Part shown: positions 28,256-43,200 of the stretch, in pieces
How the letters are laid out: every line of letters starts with the position of its first letter
Position numbering within the stretch: the first letter of the stretch is position 1
Assembly: GCA_016708785.1 (NCBI GenBank)
Contig: JADJFC010000016.1
Location: 124,001-188,000, forward strand
DNA length: 64,000 nt
DNA from: Bacteroidota bacterium
Lineage (GTDB): Bacteria > Bacteroidota > Bacteroidia > AKYH767-A > 2013-40CM-41-45
Direction of reading: 5' to 3'
Translations under genes and position numbers: made by a program
The notes under the pieces: generated by a model
Told to the model about the DNA's origin: nothing
What the model saw: only the letters and a program-made list of their open reading frames with translations
Database searches by the model: none

Positions 28256-31200
28256 ATGGAAAACAACAACTACCAAAACAAGAGAGGGTCGACGTTCAGT
28301 CGTTGGCTACTTTCGATGAGTTGCGTAGCATTGTGTCTGCTCACGCTACAGACCAATGCGCAGGTCGATGTTACTGCAACCGCAGGAACACCTGGACCTA
28401 CGAGTTACGCTACGGTGAATGCAGCATTTACTGCAATCAACGCGGGAACTCATCAAGGGGCGATTACGGTGACAGTCACCGCGAACACGACGGAGCCGGC
28501 AACACCGGTTGCACTTTTGAAAAGTGCATCTCCTTCAAGTTACACAAGTATCTTGATCACGCCGTCGGGGAACGTCACGATCAATTCAGCTGCTGCTCCG
28601 ACTGCAAGTCGTGGTATCATTGAATTGTCCGGAGCGGACAATGTTACTATTGATGGAGATGATCCCGGAACAGGGGGAACTCAAAACTTAACAATTCAGG
28701 CTGCCGCTGTTGCAACAACAGGAATTGCCTGCGTTCGTTTATCATCGAATTCAACTACAGGTTTGGATGGTGCTGACAACAATACAGTAAAGAACTGTAT
28801 CATTGTTGGGTCTAGACTTTCTGCTACTGCTACCAATGTTAATTATGGTATAAATATGTCAAACTGGTCGGCGACCTCAATGACTACAGGAGCTTACAGC
28901 AGTTTGAATACAATAATTCAGAATAACAATATTTCTCGTTGTTATCATGGTATATGGGCAAAGGGTACTTCTGCTACTTACCCTAATACAGGATTACAAA
29001 TCTTAAATAACACATTGGGAAGTGCAACGTCTGCAAGTAATATTGGAAACAGAGGTATCAATGTGGATTATTCTGCAGTTTCATCCGGCGGTGCAATTAT
29101 TAGCGGAAATGATATCATGGTTGGTGATTATGGCGCAACAGGATATTCTGCCACAATTGCAGGAATTGAAATTTGTACTGTCAACTATGGAATAACAGTT
29201 AAGAACAATAATATTCATGACATTAACCAGCCTGCTTCCGGTGGTTATGGTGCACATGGTATTGTGTAAATTCAAGTGTAAGCGGTGTACGTTTCGCTGC
29301 ATTTCAGAACAATATATTAGTAAACAATGCAACGAGTACATTTGCATTCGGTATGTATACTGCTAACACACTTAATATCTCAGGCGGAACAATTGATAAC
29401 AACTGTTATTATGTCCCTGGCGGTGTAGTTGGATATTATAATGCAGCTAATGCAACAACTTTAGCAGGATGGCAAACAGCCACTGGAAAGGATGCGGCTT
29501 CAATAAGCTCAAATCCTACTTTTGTGTCTACGACAGACTTACACCTTAATTATGGTCCCACTGCAAGTCAGTTTGAATCAGGTGGTGCAACAACTGCAAA
29601 TACTACAGACTTTGACGGCGACGCTCGTCCGGGTCCAGCAGGTTCAGTAAATGGCGGTGCAACCGCAGCTGACATCGGGGCCGATGAATTCGACGGTGCT
29701 CCGTTGACAGCTGTCTCTATTAGTAGTGTATCAGCAAGTCCAACAGGAAATCTTTGTACTGCGGCTTCGCGTACAATCTCAGCAGTGACAGTAGCCGGTT
29801 CAGGTTCCATCACTTCTGTTACTTTAAATTACTCTTTTAATGGTACTGCGCAAACACCAATTACAATGACTGGTGGAACTGCAACAGGCACATCAACATG
29901 GACAGAAACAATTCCTGCAGCAACACCTGCCAATGCAATTGTGACATGGTCGGTTTCTGCTGTTGATGCCCTTGGTACAAAAACAACAACTGGAACTGCT
30001 TATCAGGATGAACCATTAACAGGTTACACTGCAAGTGCAAGTGCTACACCGGGTTCTGTTTGTTTAGGTAGTGCTACTTCACTATCAGCATCTGCAACAA
30101 CAAATGGTTCAGTTGTGCATGGTGCAGGAGCATCTACTTCATCTTCTCTTGGAACAACAATGTTCCCTGGATCATGGGGTGGTGCAAAAACACAATATAT
30201 AATAAGAGCTTCTGATCTTTTAGCTGCTGGTCTTGCCGCAGGTAATATCACAGCGATCGCTTTCGAAGCTACTACTTCAGGTCAGGCTTATCCGGATTTC
30301 GCAATGAGTATTGCTGCAACAGCAAACACCGTGATGACGAATAGCTTTATTTCAGGCTTGACTGACGTTTATACAAATGCCAGCTACACACCAACAATTG
30401 GTGTTAATACGTTAACATTATCGACTCCTTTCTTCTGGAATGGATCCTCGAACATCGTTATCGGATTCTGCTGGAGCACAGGACTTACAACATCATCAAG
30501 TAGCACGATTAAAATGGATGCTGCTTCATATGTATGTAACTTCGGATGGCAACAAGACAGCCAAACGGCTGCTACAATTTGTGGAACAACAGGAACTCCA
30601 TCAGGTGGTTCTTCTTCAACTCCAAACTCAAACCGTCCGAAATTCACATGGACAGGTGTTAAAGCTGCAACAGGCTTAACATTTGCATGGTCTGACGGTG
30701 TAGGTTCAGTTGGAACAGGAAGTCCATTGTCAGCAACTCCAAGCGGAACTACTACTTATACAGTAACTGCAACAGATGTTAACGGTTGTACATTAACTGC
30801 AAGTACATCTGCTGTTACGACAATAGCTCTACCAACAGCACCAACTGCAACTAATTCAAATCAGTGCGGTTTGGCTGTACCAACAGCTTCAGTAACTTCA
30901 ACAACAGGCGCGGGTACGCCGGTGTTCAACTGGTATGCAGCTTCTACGGGAGGTTCTGCAATTCAAACAGGAACATCAACTACCTATACAACAGCAATCA
31001 GTTCTACAACTACTTTCTATGTTTCTGAATATGACGGAACATGCGAAAGCAGTCGTACAATGGTTATTGCTACTGTTGGAACTCCTCCTACAATCAGCAC
31101 GTCAGGTAACGTGACAATCTGTAGCGGAAATTCAACAACATTGACTGTTACTAGCTCAAACGATCCGGACTATACTTATACATGGACTCCGGGTGGTGCA

Positions 31201-34200
31201 GGTGCTTCGATTTCTGTTAGTCCTTCTTCGACTACTGTTTACTCAGTAAATGCGATAGATCTGACAGCAGGACCGAATGCAGGTTGTGCAACAAGTGCTT
31301 CATTGACAGTGACTGTAAATCAGTCACCTCAGGCAGCGGTTGCAACAGCAGCACCATCTGCAGTTTGTGCAGGTAGCTCAACGTCTCTGTTAATGACAGT
31401 AACTGCATCGGGTTCTAATAAGACCATTGGTGCAGGAGCATCGACGTCTACAAGTTATGAAAGTCCTTTCTATCACTTATATGGTGGTTTGAAATCTCAA
31501 TTCATGATTTTGGGAACAGAGTTGACTACTGCTGGATTGTCAGCCGGAAATTTAACTGCATTACAATTAAATGTAGCTACACCGGGAACATCTTACAGCA
31601 CATTCGCAATTGATATGCTATCAACTGCAAATACAGACATGACAGCAGGTCTAGACAACAGCGGAGCGACAAATGTATACTCAGCAGGTAGTGTAACACC
31701 AACAGCTGGTCTGAATACATATACATTCTCAACTCCATTCTACTGGAACGGATCGTCAAACATCATCGTTCAGTTCTGCTGGAGTAATAATAATGGTGGT
31801 GGTACATCAACTACGGTAAAATATGACAATGCAGGATTTGTTTGCGAGGCATATTACCGTGCAGATAACCAAACTCCGGCAGTTCATTGTGCAGCGTTAA
31901 CTGCAACAAGCACAACATCACTTCGTCCGCAATTCGTGTTGACAGGTGTTGGAACAGTAACATCAGGTTTAACTTATAACTGGTCAGACGGAGTAGGTTC
32001 AGTAGGTACAACAAATCCATTGTCACTAGTTCCACCGTCAAGTACAACTTATACTGCTACTGCAACCGATGTGAATGGATGTACTGCAAGTGCGAGCACA
32101 ACTGTTACTTCAGTTGCTATTCCATCAGCTCCAACAGCATCTAACTCATCTCAGTGCGGACCGCACGTTCCAACAGCATCTGTGACTTCAACGTCAGGCG
32201 CAGGAACACCGGTATTTAACTGGTATGCAGCTTCAACAGGTGGTTCAGCTTTACAATCAGGTACATCGGCTACTTATACAACATCTATCGGTACTACTAC
32301 TACATTCTATGTAGCAGAGACTAATGGAACATGTGAAAGTGATCCACGTACGGAAGTGATCGTAACAGTTACACCGGCTCCAACAGTATCAATTTCAGGA
32401 ACGACAACAATTTGTAACGGACAGAGCACAACTCTTACTGCTACAAGTGCAAACGATCCAAACTATACTTACACTTGGACAGGTGGTCCGGTAAATGCAG
32501 CTTATACAGTAAGTCCGGTAACACAAACGACTTATACTGTAAGTGCACTTGACGGATCAGGTTGTAATACAACAGCTACTGCAACAGTAAATGTTAATGA
32601 AGTACCATCAGCAGTATCAATCGCTCCTTCATCAGCAATTATTTGCGGTGTAGGTTCTGCAACATTGACTGCTTCAGGTGCTACACTTTCTTCTGGCGGA
32701 GTTTATACGTCAGGAGCAGGAGTTTCGGTAAATGGAACAACAAGCTACCCTGCACCATACACTAATTACTACGGTGGTGCTAAACATCAGATGATCATCC
32801 TGGCAAGTGAATTAACATCAGCAGGCGTTCCTGCAGGTGCTTCACTGACAGATATCAGCTTCAATGTTACAGCGGTAGGTTCTACATTTACAGGTACACT
32901 TACTGACTTCCAGATCGATATTGGCTTAACAGCTTCATCGGTATTGACAGGAGCATCTTTCGAAGGTGGCTTGACAAACGTTTTGGCAGCAGGTGCAGTA
33001 TCAGTTCCTTTAACAGGTCTTCCGGCAAGTGTTACTCATACGATCACTCCATTTGCATGGAATGGTACAAGTAACATCGTTGTTCAGACTTCTTATAGTA
33101 ACGGTAACTCAGGTACTTCAACTGACTTCGTTCAGATGACGTACACAACGGCAGGATCTGTTCTTTGTAACTACTACCGTGCTGACAGTCAAACTTCAGC
33201 TGCAATTCTTTCAGCTTCTACTCCATCAGGTTCAACAGCTAATCGTCCGAACATGGTGTTCAACTGGTCTTATGTTGTTAATCCATCATGGACATGGTCA
33301 CCAAATTCAGATGTTACAGCAAGCGTAACAGTAAGTCCGGTTGCAAATACTACTTACACTGCAACAGGAACGATCAACGGTTGTTCTTCATCAGCTACAG
33401 CAACTGTATCTATCGTTAACTCTACAATTTCAGTTTCAGGTGCTAACACACTTTGTGACGGAGTAACAAATACACTTACAGCAAATCCATCAGGAACTGC
33501 TACAGGTTACCAATGGTTTGAAAGCAACAACCCAATCTCAGGCGAAACGAATGCTACTTATGTGCCAACAGCACCGGGTTCATATTCAGTTAGCGCAACA
33601 GTAGATGGTTGTTCTGCAACTTCAAGTTCATTCGTTGTAGCTTATACTACAAATACGATCACTGCTTCTGCAGGTGCTAACGGAACAATCAGCCCAGCTG
33701 GTGTTACGTCTGTTAACTGCGGACAAGGTCAGGCATATACAATGACACCGGATGCAGGTTATCAGGTTGACGATGTATTGGTAGATGCTGTTTCAGTAGG
33801 AGCGGTAGGAACATATAGTTTCACTAACGTAACTGCACCTCATACTATCAGTGTATCATTCATTCTTATTCCTTGTGCATCTCCGGCAACTGCTGATGCA
33901 GGTCTTAGCACTTCAAATTGTGGTGGTGACCTTACATTAGGAGGTTCTATCGGCGGTTCTGCAACTTCTGCAACATGGAGTTCAAGCGGTACAGGAACAT
34001 TCAATGGCGGAACAGCTTTTGGAACAGCAACATCATATTCTCCATCTCCGGCTGATATTACAGCTGGTTCAGTAGTTATTACATTGACTACAGATGATCC
34101 TGATGGAGCTGGTCCTTGCCTACCGGGAGTTTCTTCATTAACATTAACATTCTATACTTCGGTAGCTTCTATTACAGGATCATTGGATCTTTGTCCTTCA

Positions 34201-37200
34201 GCAACAAACACATTAACAGCTTCTGCAACACCTGCAGCAAGTTCTTACTTGTGGTCAACTGCTGAGACAACAGCTTCAATTTCTGTTACAGCTTCAGGAA
34301 CATATACAGTTACAACAACAGATGCAAATGGTTGCACAGCTTCAACAACGGTAACAGTTACTGATGCAGTTGCTCCAACAGCTTCAATTGCTTCTGATTG
34401 TGCAAATGTATTAGCAGGCAATACTGCAACATTAACAACAACTGCAACAGCAGGAACAGGAACAATTTCTACTTACCAGTATGTATTGAACGGAACTACT
34501 AACGTAGGAACGAACTCAGCTACATATTCAGCCCGGTTGGTGGTTCTTATACTGTGATCGTTACAAATTCAGCTGGTTGTTCAGTAACATCAGCAGCATA
34601 CGTATTAAATGGTACATCTCCACTTGCTGGAACATATACTATCGGCGGTGCAGCAGCATGTGACAACTATACAAGTTTCGCGAATGCAGCAACAGACCTT
34701 AACACACGTGGTGTGGCAGGTAATGTTACATTCAACATCATCGGTGGTTACACTGAAACAGTACCGGCAGGTGGATTGATCCTTAAGCAATGTGCTTTAG
34801 CGGTTGGTCTTCAATCAGGTCCTACTCAAACAGTATCATTCATTAAAGTTGGTGGCGGTGCAAATCCAATTTTAAGTGCTAACACAGGAACAACAACAGC
34901 AAACACATTCACAGATAATATCGTGAAAATAGTAGGTATGGATAACGTTACATTCAACGGAATCGACCTTTCTGAAAATGCTGCTAACGTAACTGCAACT
35001 ACTCAGATGGAAGCAGGTTTAGGTGTTTACAAATGTGATAACACGAACGGTTCAAATGATGTTACTTATACAAATGGTACGATCACTTTGAATAAAGCTA
35101 ATACAGCTGCAATCGGTGTTCGCGTAGCAAACACGAATGAGACTTCAGCAACTACATTTACATATGGTGGTTTAGTTGGTGACGCAGCGGGAGTTCAGGC
35201 TTTCCGTAACAAAGTAGCGATCACTAACAATGCGATCACGAATGTTTATGCTGCCGTGTTATTCAATGCTGCAACAGCTGCATCAGGTACTCACAGTACA
35301 AATGATACATTGAATACAGTAACAGGTAATACGATCACGAACTTTGGTGGAGCTGCAACAGCTAGTACAGTAATCTCGGTTACTGATAACAGAGCTTTCA
35401 GTATTTCTAACAACGCGATCAATTCTGTTTCTGCAGGTCATACAGGAGCACTTACAGTTATCAATGGCGGTAGCGGTCCACACGGATCGATCAACAACAA
35501 CACAATTTCTGTGTCGCCAGCGGTTACTACATCTGCTGTAATCGGTATCACTTACGGTTCATCAGGTACAGGTAATACTGCAAGTATTTCTAACAATACT
35601 GTTCAAAACTGTACATTGGCTTCTGCAACAACGGCTGCCTTTACAGCGATCACATCAGGATTGACAGGTACAGGTGCAGTTGTTTCGATCAACTATAACG
35701 TAGTTGCTACCAACTCAATTTCAGGTACAGGTACATTCATAGGTGTTGCAAGTACAGGTGCTCCATTGACATTGAGTATTTCAAACAATACGATCAATGC
35801 CAATACGAAGACAAGTACAGGTACAATGACATGTTTCTCTGCAGGTGCTCCGGCAGCAACAGGAACATCGACATACAGTACAAATACGATCACTTATAAC
35901 GTAGTAGCCGGTGGTGCTGCAGCTTCGACAGTAACTTCTGCAATTGCATCAGGTGCTACAGGCTCAACATACATGTTCAATGGAAATACAATTACAAACA
36001 ACGGTATCACTGCATTGACAGGAACTGCCATTGGAACAGTAATTGGATTCACGAACAGTGGTTCTGCAACAGGTGAGACGATCACAAATAACCAGATCAA
36101 TAACCTATACGTAGGTGGTGCATCAACAGGAACTCACATAATCCGTGGTATCTTAAACAATACATCAGCTTCTTCAGTACGTACAGTAAGTGGAAACGAT
36201 ATTCATACACTTCATACGCTTCTGGCTGCAAGTGCAGGAACAATCACAGGTATCACATCAAGTGCAGGTGCATCTGCTACTGTTACTGCTAACAAGATCT
36301 ATGATCTTTCTGCAGGAGGAAGTGCTTCAACGATCACAGGTATCCTTAATACAGCAGGTACTACAGTTAACATCCAAAATAACATCATTGGAGACCTTCG
36401 TTCAGCAAGTGCAACAGGTGCAAATGCTATCTTAGGTGTGAGCTTAACAGGTGGTACAACTGTAAATGCATCGTTCAACACGATCCGTTTGTCAGGTTCT
36501 ACTACAGGTGGTGCTTCAGGTATCAGTATGACAGCTACACCGGCAACTGTTAATCTAAGAAGCAATATCGTTTACAATACAATCACTCCGGGTGGTGGAG
36601 TATTGTATTCAGTAGCTTTGAGAAGAGCTGCAGCGGCATTGACTCAGATCGGTGCTTCAACAAACAACAACTTATATTATGCAACTGGAGCCGGTAGTAA
36701 TGCTTTCTATTACGACGGAACAACTCCTTATGCAACGTTAGCGGCTTACAAAGCAATCGCCGGTCTTGCACCACGTGAAGCTGCTTCAGTAGAAGAGAAC
36801 GTTGTATTTGCAAGTACAACAGGTTCTGATCCTACATTCTTACATTTCACTGCAGGTTCAACAAGTCTTGCTGAATCAGGTGGTGTAGGTGTTTCAGGAA
36901 TCACAACTGACTTTGATGGTGATTCAAGAGCGTTAACACCGGATATCGGAGCTGACGAATTCGCAGGAACAAGCATTCAGCCTGCAATCACTTCAATTTC
37001 TCATACTCCTTCAACAACACAATGTGTTGCAACAGCGAGAGCAGTAACGGCAGTAGTCACTCCGGGTGCATTGGCGATTACAGGTGCTAACTTGTCATAC
37101 TCATATAATGGTGGCGCAGCTACTGTTATTGCAATGACAAATACATCAGGTAATATCTGGGATGCTACAATTCCGGCAGCAACTCCGGATAATGCAGTTG

Positions 37201-40200
37201 TTACTTATACAATAACAGCAACAGACGGAACATATTCTCCGGTTGCTTCAGGTACATCTTATTCAGATGCTCCATTAACAGGTGTAACTTTCACAGCATC
37301 AGCAACTCCGAATCCTATTTGTGCAGGTAGTTCAGCAACATTGAGTGCTTCCGCAGGAATTTCAGGGCCGGCTATCATAGGTGCAGGTGGAACAACAGGT
37401 ACTGGTTCTTATTACAATCCATTCTATCACTTATATGGTGGTTTGAAATCACAGTCCCTTTATACTGCAGCTGAATTGAGTGCAGCAGGTCTAACAGCAG
37501 GTAATATCACTGCAGTAGCCCTTGACGTAACGGTGGTTGGTACAGTTTACAACTCTTTCAGTTTAAGCATGGGTAATACTGCATTAACAGCGTTGTCTAC
37601 TACATTGTCAACTGGTTTAACAAGTGTTTATAGTGCTGCATCTGTTTCTCCAACAGTAGGTACATTCACAATTCCGTTCTCAACAGCATTCTATTGGAAT
37701 GGTACTTCAAATGTGATCATTGAATATTGCTGGAGTAATAACAATGGCGGTGGTACAAGTACTACAGTTAAGTACGATGGAACATCGAATGTTTCCAATG
37801 CATACTACAGAGCAGACAGCCAGACTCCGGCTGTGATCTGTGGCGCAACTGTCGGAACCGGTACGAACTCATCCCGTGCTAAAATGACATTCACTGGTAA
37901 CAAAGCTCCTTCAGTAACTTATGCATGGTCAGACGGAATATCTTCAATTGGAACAGGTTCTTCATTAGTGGTGACACCTGCAGCTACAACCACTTACACA
38001 GCAACAGCAACTGATGCTAATGGTTGTACATTAAGTGCAACAACTACCGTGAATGTTAATCCGATTCCGGATGCTCCAGTGGCAACAAACAGCACACAGT
38101 GCGGTCTTGGTACTCCAACAGCATCAGTTGCAGGAGCGGGTGGTAACATGAACTGGTATCTTGCTTCAACAGGTGGTAGCCCACTTGCGGGACAATCAGG
38201 TACTTCATTGACAGGTTACCCTATTTCATCAACAACTACATTCTATGTAGCAGAATTCGACGGATCATGTGAAAGTGCACGTACGGAAGTAATTGCAGAG
38301 GTGACAACACCTCCGGCAGTTACAGCAACTAATTCAGTTGTTACAAGTACTTGTCCGTTTACAGACTTCACATTAACTGCGACGTCTGCAAACGATCCGA
38401 ATTATGCTTATACATGGACTGCAACTCCTGCAATCGGAAGTGGTATCCCTACTTCAGTAACAGGATTCAATCCAACAATTCAGGCAACAGCAGGTGGTAC
38501 ATTTGTATACACAGTAAGTGCAGTTGATATTACTAGCCCAACTCCAACAGGTTGTGCTACAACAGCAACTACAACAGTAACTGTATCCGTTCCACCGGCA
38601 ATCGACAGTATCAATGCAACACCTGCAACAATTTGTGCAGGTGAAGCTACTGTATTGAATGTTTATTCAGCAGGTTTAGGTTCAGGTCCTCAGACTCAAC
38701 CAACGGGTTACTTATCGTCATCTGCAACCGACATTGACGATGAAGAATTACTTAATGTAACATTTGGAACTTTGAATAACACATCGACTTGTTCAACTAC
38801 AGGTGGTGGTAGTTCTGTTTTAAATATGTATTCTGACTTCACGGGCTTAGTTGCTGCTCCAACAGTAACTGCAGGTGCATCAGTACCATTCTCTATTCAA
38901 ACAGGAACATGCTTAGGTAACTGGACCAACCGTTGTACAATCTATATAGATTGGAATCGTGATGGTGACTTCTTAGATGCTAACGAAAATCCGTTTATCA
39001 GCACAGCTGTATCAGGACCAAATACCGTAACCGGTACTATCACTGTTCCTTTAACAGCAAGTGCAGGTGTAACAAGAATGCGTGTTATCACTGTTGAAAC
39101 ATCAGGTGTTATTCTTTCTACAGGAACATATACTTGGGGAGAAACAGAAGATTACATCGTAAACGTAATTGGTGTTGCACCTCAGGATCCGACTAAAACA
39201 TATGCTTGGTCTCCAACAGGTGGAACTTCAGCAACAGCTACAGTGAATCCAACATCAACTACAACTTATACTGTATCAGTTAATGAGACAGGAAATTCAT
39301 GTACTAACTACGGTTTCGTAACGGTAACGGTTAATCCATTGCCGGCTACTCCAACAAACAACGACGACGCACAGTGTGGACCTGGAATTCCTACATGTTC
39401 AGTAACTGATCCAACAGGTGGAATCATTCGTTGGTACTTAACTCCTACAGGTGGTTCACCGCTTGCAGGCGAGACAGGAACTTCACTGACTGCATATTCA
39501 ATTTCTGTCCCTACAACTTTCTATGTATCTACATTTAATGGTACTTGTGAAAGTGAGAGAGTTGCTGTATTCCAGGATGTATTTAATGCAGAAGCGGTGT
39601 CAATCACTGCAACCACAACAGGTTGTATCGGTTCATCGGTTACATTGAATATGTCGGAAGTGAATCCTTATCCTTGGGGGTCTTATACTTTAAATGGTTC
39701 AACTGCTAATAGTGGTATTGCAACACCAATCACTGGGGCTTGGGTAAATCCAACTTCATTGACGGTAACACCGTTGGCTAATGGAACATATACTTATACA
39801 TTGACTACAACAGACGGATTCTGTAATTCAGTTGCAACAGTAGTTGTATCTATCACAGATGTTCCTGTTATTAGTTCAGTGACTGCTTCTGCAGATCCAA
39901 TCTGTGCAGGTACTGATGTAACTCTTACTGCATTAGCAGTAGGCGCAGGTCCTCAGGTTATGCCTTCAGGATATTGTGTTTCAGGTTCAGGTTCAACGAC
40001 CTTTGCTGATGAGCAGATCTTTGCTGTATCGTTCGGTTCAATGACGAATACTCAGACTGAATTATGTACATCAAACTACACAGATTACTCAGGAACAATT
40101 GCAGCTGAAACAGTTTCTACTGGTCAAACCGTGTCCTCCTCAGTTACAGCTGACCAATGTGACGGTGTCACTTATTACTCATGCGGTCTGTCTATCCTTA

Positions 40201-43200
40201 TCGATTACAACCGTGACGGTGACTTCGCAGACGCTGGTGAAACAGCTTATACTACAGCAACAACAACAACACAACCAAGTACTCGTACAGGAACGATCAC
40301 TATTCCTGCAACAGCGACAGCCGGTCTTACAAAAATGCGTGTTGTGGTAGCGGAAAGCGTTGCTTCTCCATTGCCATGTGCAGCTTATACTTATACAGAA
40401 ACAGAAGATTATGCAGTAAATATCTTAGCCCTTAATGATGGCGGATTAACATGGACTTGGAATCCAAGTGCAGCAACAGGAAATGTTGTTACCTTGAATC
40501 CAACGACAACAACAACATACACTGTTACAGGAACTAATCCTGCATCAGGTTGTTCTGCAACTTCTACAATTCTTGTCAATGTAAACCCACTACCTGATGC
40601 TCCGGTAGGAACTCCATCTACACAGTGTGGAACAGGAATCCCAACAGCGTCAGTAGCAGGAGCGGGTGGAACTTTCAACTGGTACTTAGCTCCAACAGGA
40701 GGAACAGCGATCCAGACTTCAGGTTCTGCAACATTGACTTCATACTCAATTTCTTCAACTACTACATTCTATGTATCGGAATTTGATGGTTCATGTGAAA
40801 GTTTACGTACAGAGGTTATCGCAGAGGTTACTCCTGCACCGGCTACTACGATCACAGCTTCATCTCCTTCATGTCAGAATAGTACAGTTACATTGACATT
40901 AAATGATGCAACAGCGTTCTATACAGGATTAGGTTATACTTTGAACGGTACAGCAGGAAGTGGAATTACCACTCCAATCGCAGGTACATGGGCAAGTGCA
41001 ACTGAAACAGTTGTAGTAACACCGACAGGATCAGGTTCAATGACTTATACAGTTACATCTGTAGGCGGTGGTTGTACATCAGTTGCTACAACTACAATTA
41101 CAGTTTCAGCGGCTCCATTCATCGGCAGTGCTGTTGCAGTACCATCAACAATCTGTTTTGGTGAGACAACAACACTTACAGCTCTTACAAATGACTTTGC
41201 TCCGGGTACAGTGAATATCGGTTACCCAAGTACAGGTTCAATTGGAGGTAGCGATGGTAACCCATACAGATCAGGAAATGGAACTGGTAATCAGATTCAC
41301 TCTCAGATGTTGGTTCTTGCAAGTGAACTTACTGCAGCAGGTGTAGCACCGGGCCCTATCACAAGCCTTGCGTTTACTACTTCTTCTTCAACAGGAACAG
41401 TAAGTAACTTCACGATCGATATGGCACATACAGCTGCTACATCATTGACAACAACGTACCTTACTCCAACAATGACGAATGTGTATTCGCTGGCAAGCTT
41501 TACGCCTGTAGCAGGATTGAATGTTCACACATTCTCTACGCCATTCAACTGGAACGGAACGTCTAATATCTTGATCAATACTTGTCAGACAAATAACATC
41601 TTAGGAACGTCTACAATATTGGTTTCTACACAAACTGCTGCTCATACTTATTCTGCAACTTCAGTAACAGCTTGTTCAAACGTTACAGGAACAGCAATAG
41701 GTTCACGTCCGATCATGCAGTTCAACGCACAGATTGGTTCGTCAGGTCCTGGAACATTGACTTGGGTTTGGAATCCGGGTGCAATTTCAGGAAACGTAGC
41801 AACAGTAACTCCAACAGGAACAGGTGCTCAGACGTATACAGTAACAGCGACAAATGCAGGTGGATGTACATCTACTGCAGATGTTATTGTGAATGTTAAC
41901 CCTGCACCGGATGCTCCATTAGCAAGTGCGCCATCTAATCAGTGTGGTATCGCAGTTCCAACAGTTTCTGTTACAGGAGCAGGTGGATCATACAGCTGGT
42001 ACTTAGTACCAACAGGTGGAACAGCAATTGCAGGTGAGACAGGTCCTTCATTGACTGCGTTCAGCATTTCATCGACTACTACATTCTATGTATCAGAATT
42101 CGATGGAACTTGTAACAGTGCGCGTACAGAGGTAATTGCAAATGTAACTTCACCGGATGCTGTGTCAGCTACGGCATCATCTGCAACACTTTGTGCAAAC
42201 GTTCCTGTTACACTGACAGCAACAAATCTAAATGGTACACCGATTAATACATATTCATATGTATGGACAGCAGCTCCGGCATCAGGAAGCGGAATTCCGA
42301 CTTCAGTGACTGGTCCTGCAGGTGATCCAAGTTCGATCTCAGTTACACCTACAGCAGGTGGTACATTCACGTATACTGTAACAGCTACCGATGGTACTTG
42401 TGCAACAGCAGCGACAGTAGTTGTAACAGCTACAGCGCCGCCTGAAATCACAACAGCTACAGCGTCACCTTCTACATTCTGTTTAGGAACAGCAACAACA
42501 TTGTCTGCTTCTTCATTGATCATAGGATCAGGTCCGCTTACGTTACCGGGTACATATTGTGTTGCTACCGGTTCAGGTTCATCATGTGTATCTCTTGTAC
42601 AGATCAATACACTGAACAGTACACCTGCAGCTTGTGTATCTCCATGGTACAATATCAATGCTCCAACAGGTGCTAATACAACTACACTTATCGCAGGTCA
42701 GTCATATACAATGACACTTGCTACAGATGGTGCTTCTATCATCTCTGTATTCATCGATTACAACCGTAACGGTTTATTCGAAGCAACAGAGTGGGTACAG
42801 CCTTGGACGAATGCTTCAACAGGAACAGTTGCGATCAACGTACCGGTTTCTGCTTCAGCAGGATTAACAGGAATGCGTATCCGTTCACGTTTGAATGGTA
42901 ATACTAACGGTGCAGGTGATGCTTGTCTTGCAATGGGTTCTGGTTCAACAGAAGACTATGCAATCGAGATCCAAAGCCAGGTGGTTAACCCTGATGTAAC
43001 ATTCGTATGGAATCCGGGTGCAATGAGTGGCGCTACTGTTTCTACAACACCGGTAACTACAGGTGTTCAGACTTACACAGTAACAGCGACAAACACTGTA
43101 ACAGGTTGTACAAGTACAGCTGATGTAGTAGTTGATGTTATCAACACTCCGGCTACTCCGACTATCACTGCTGCTCCTGCAATCATTTGCGGATCAGGTA

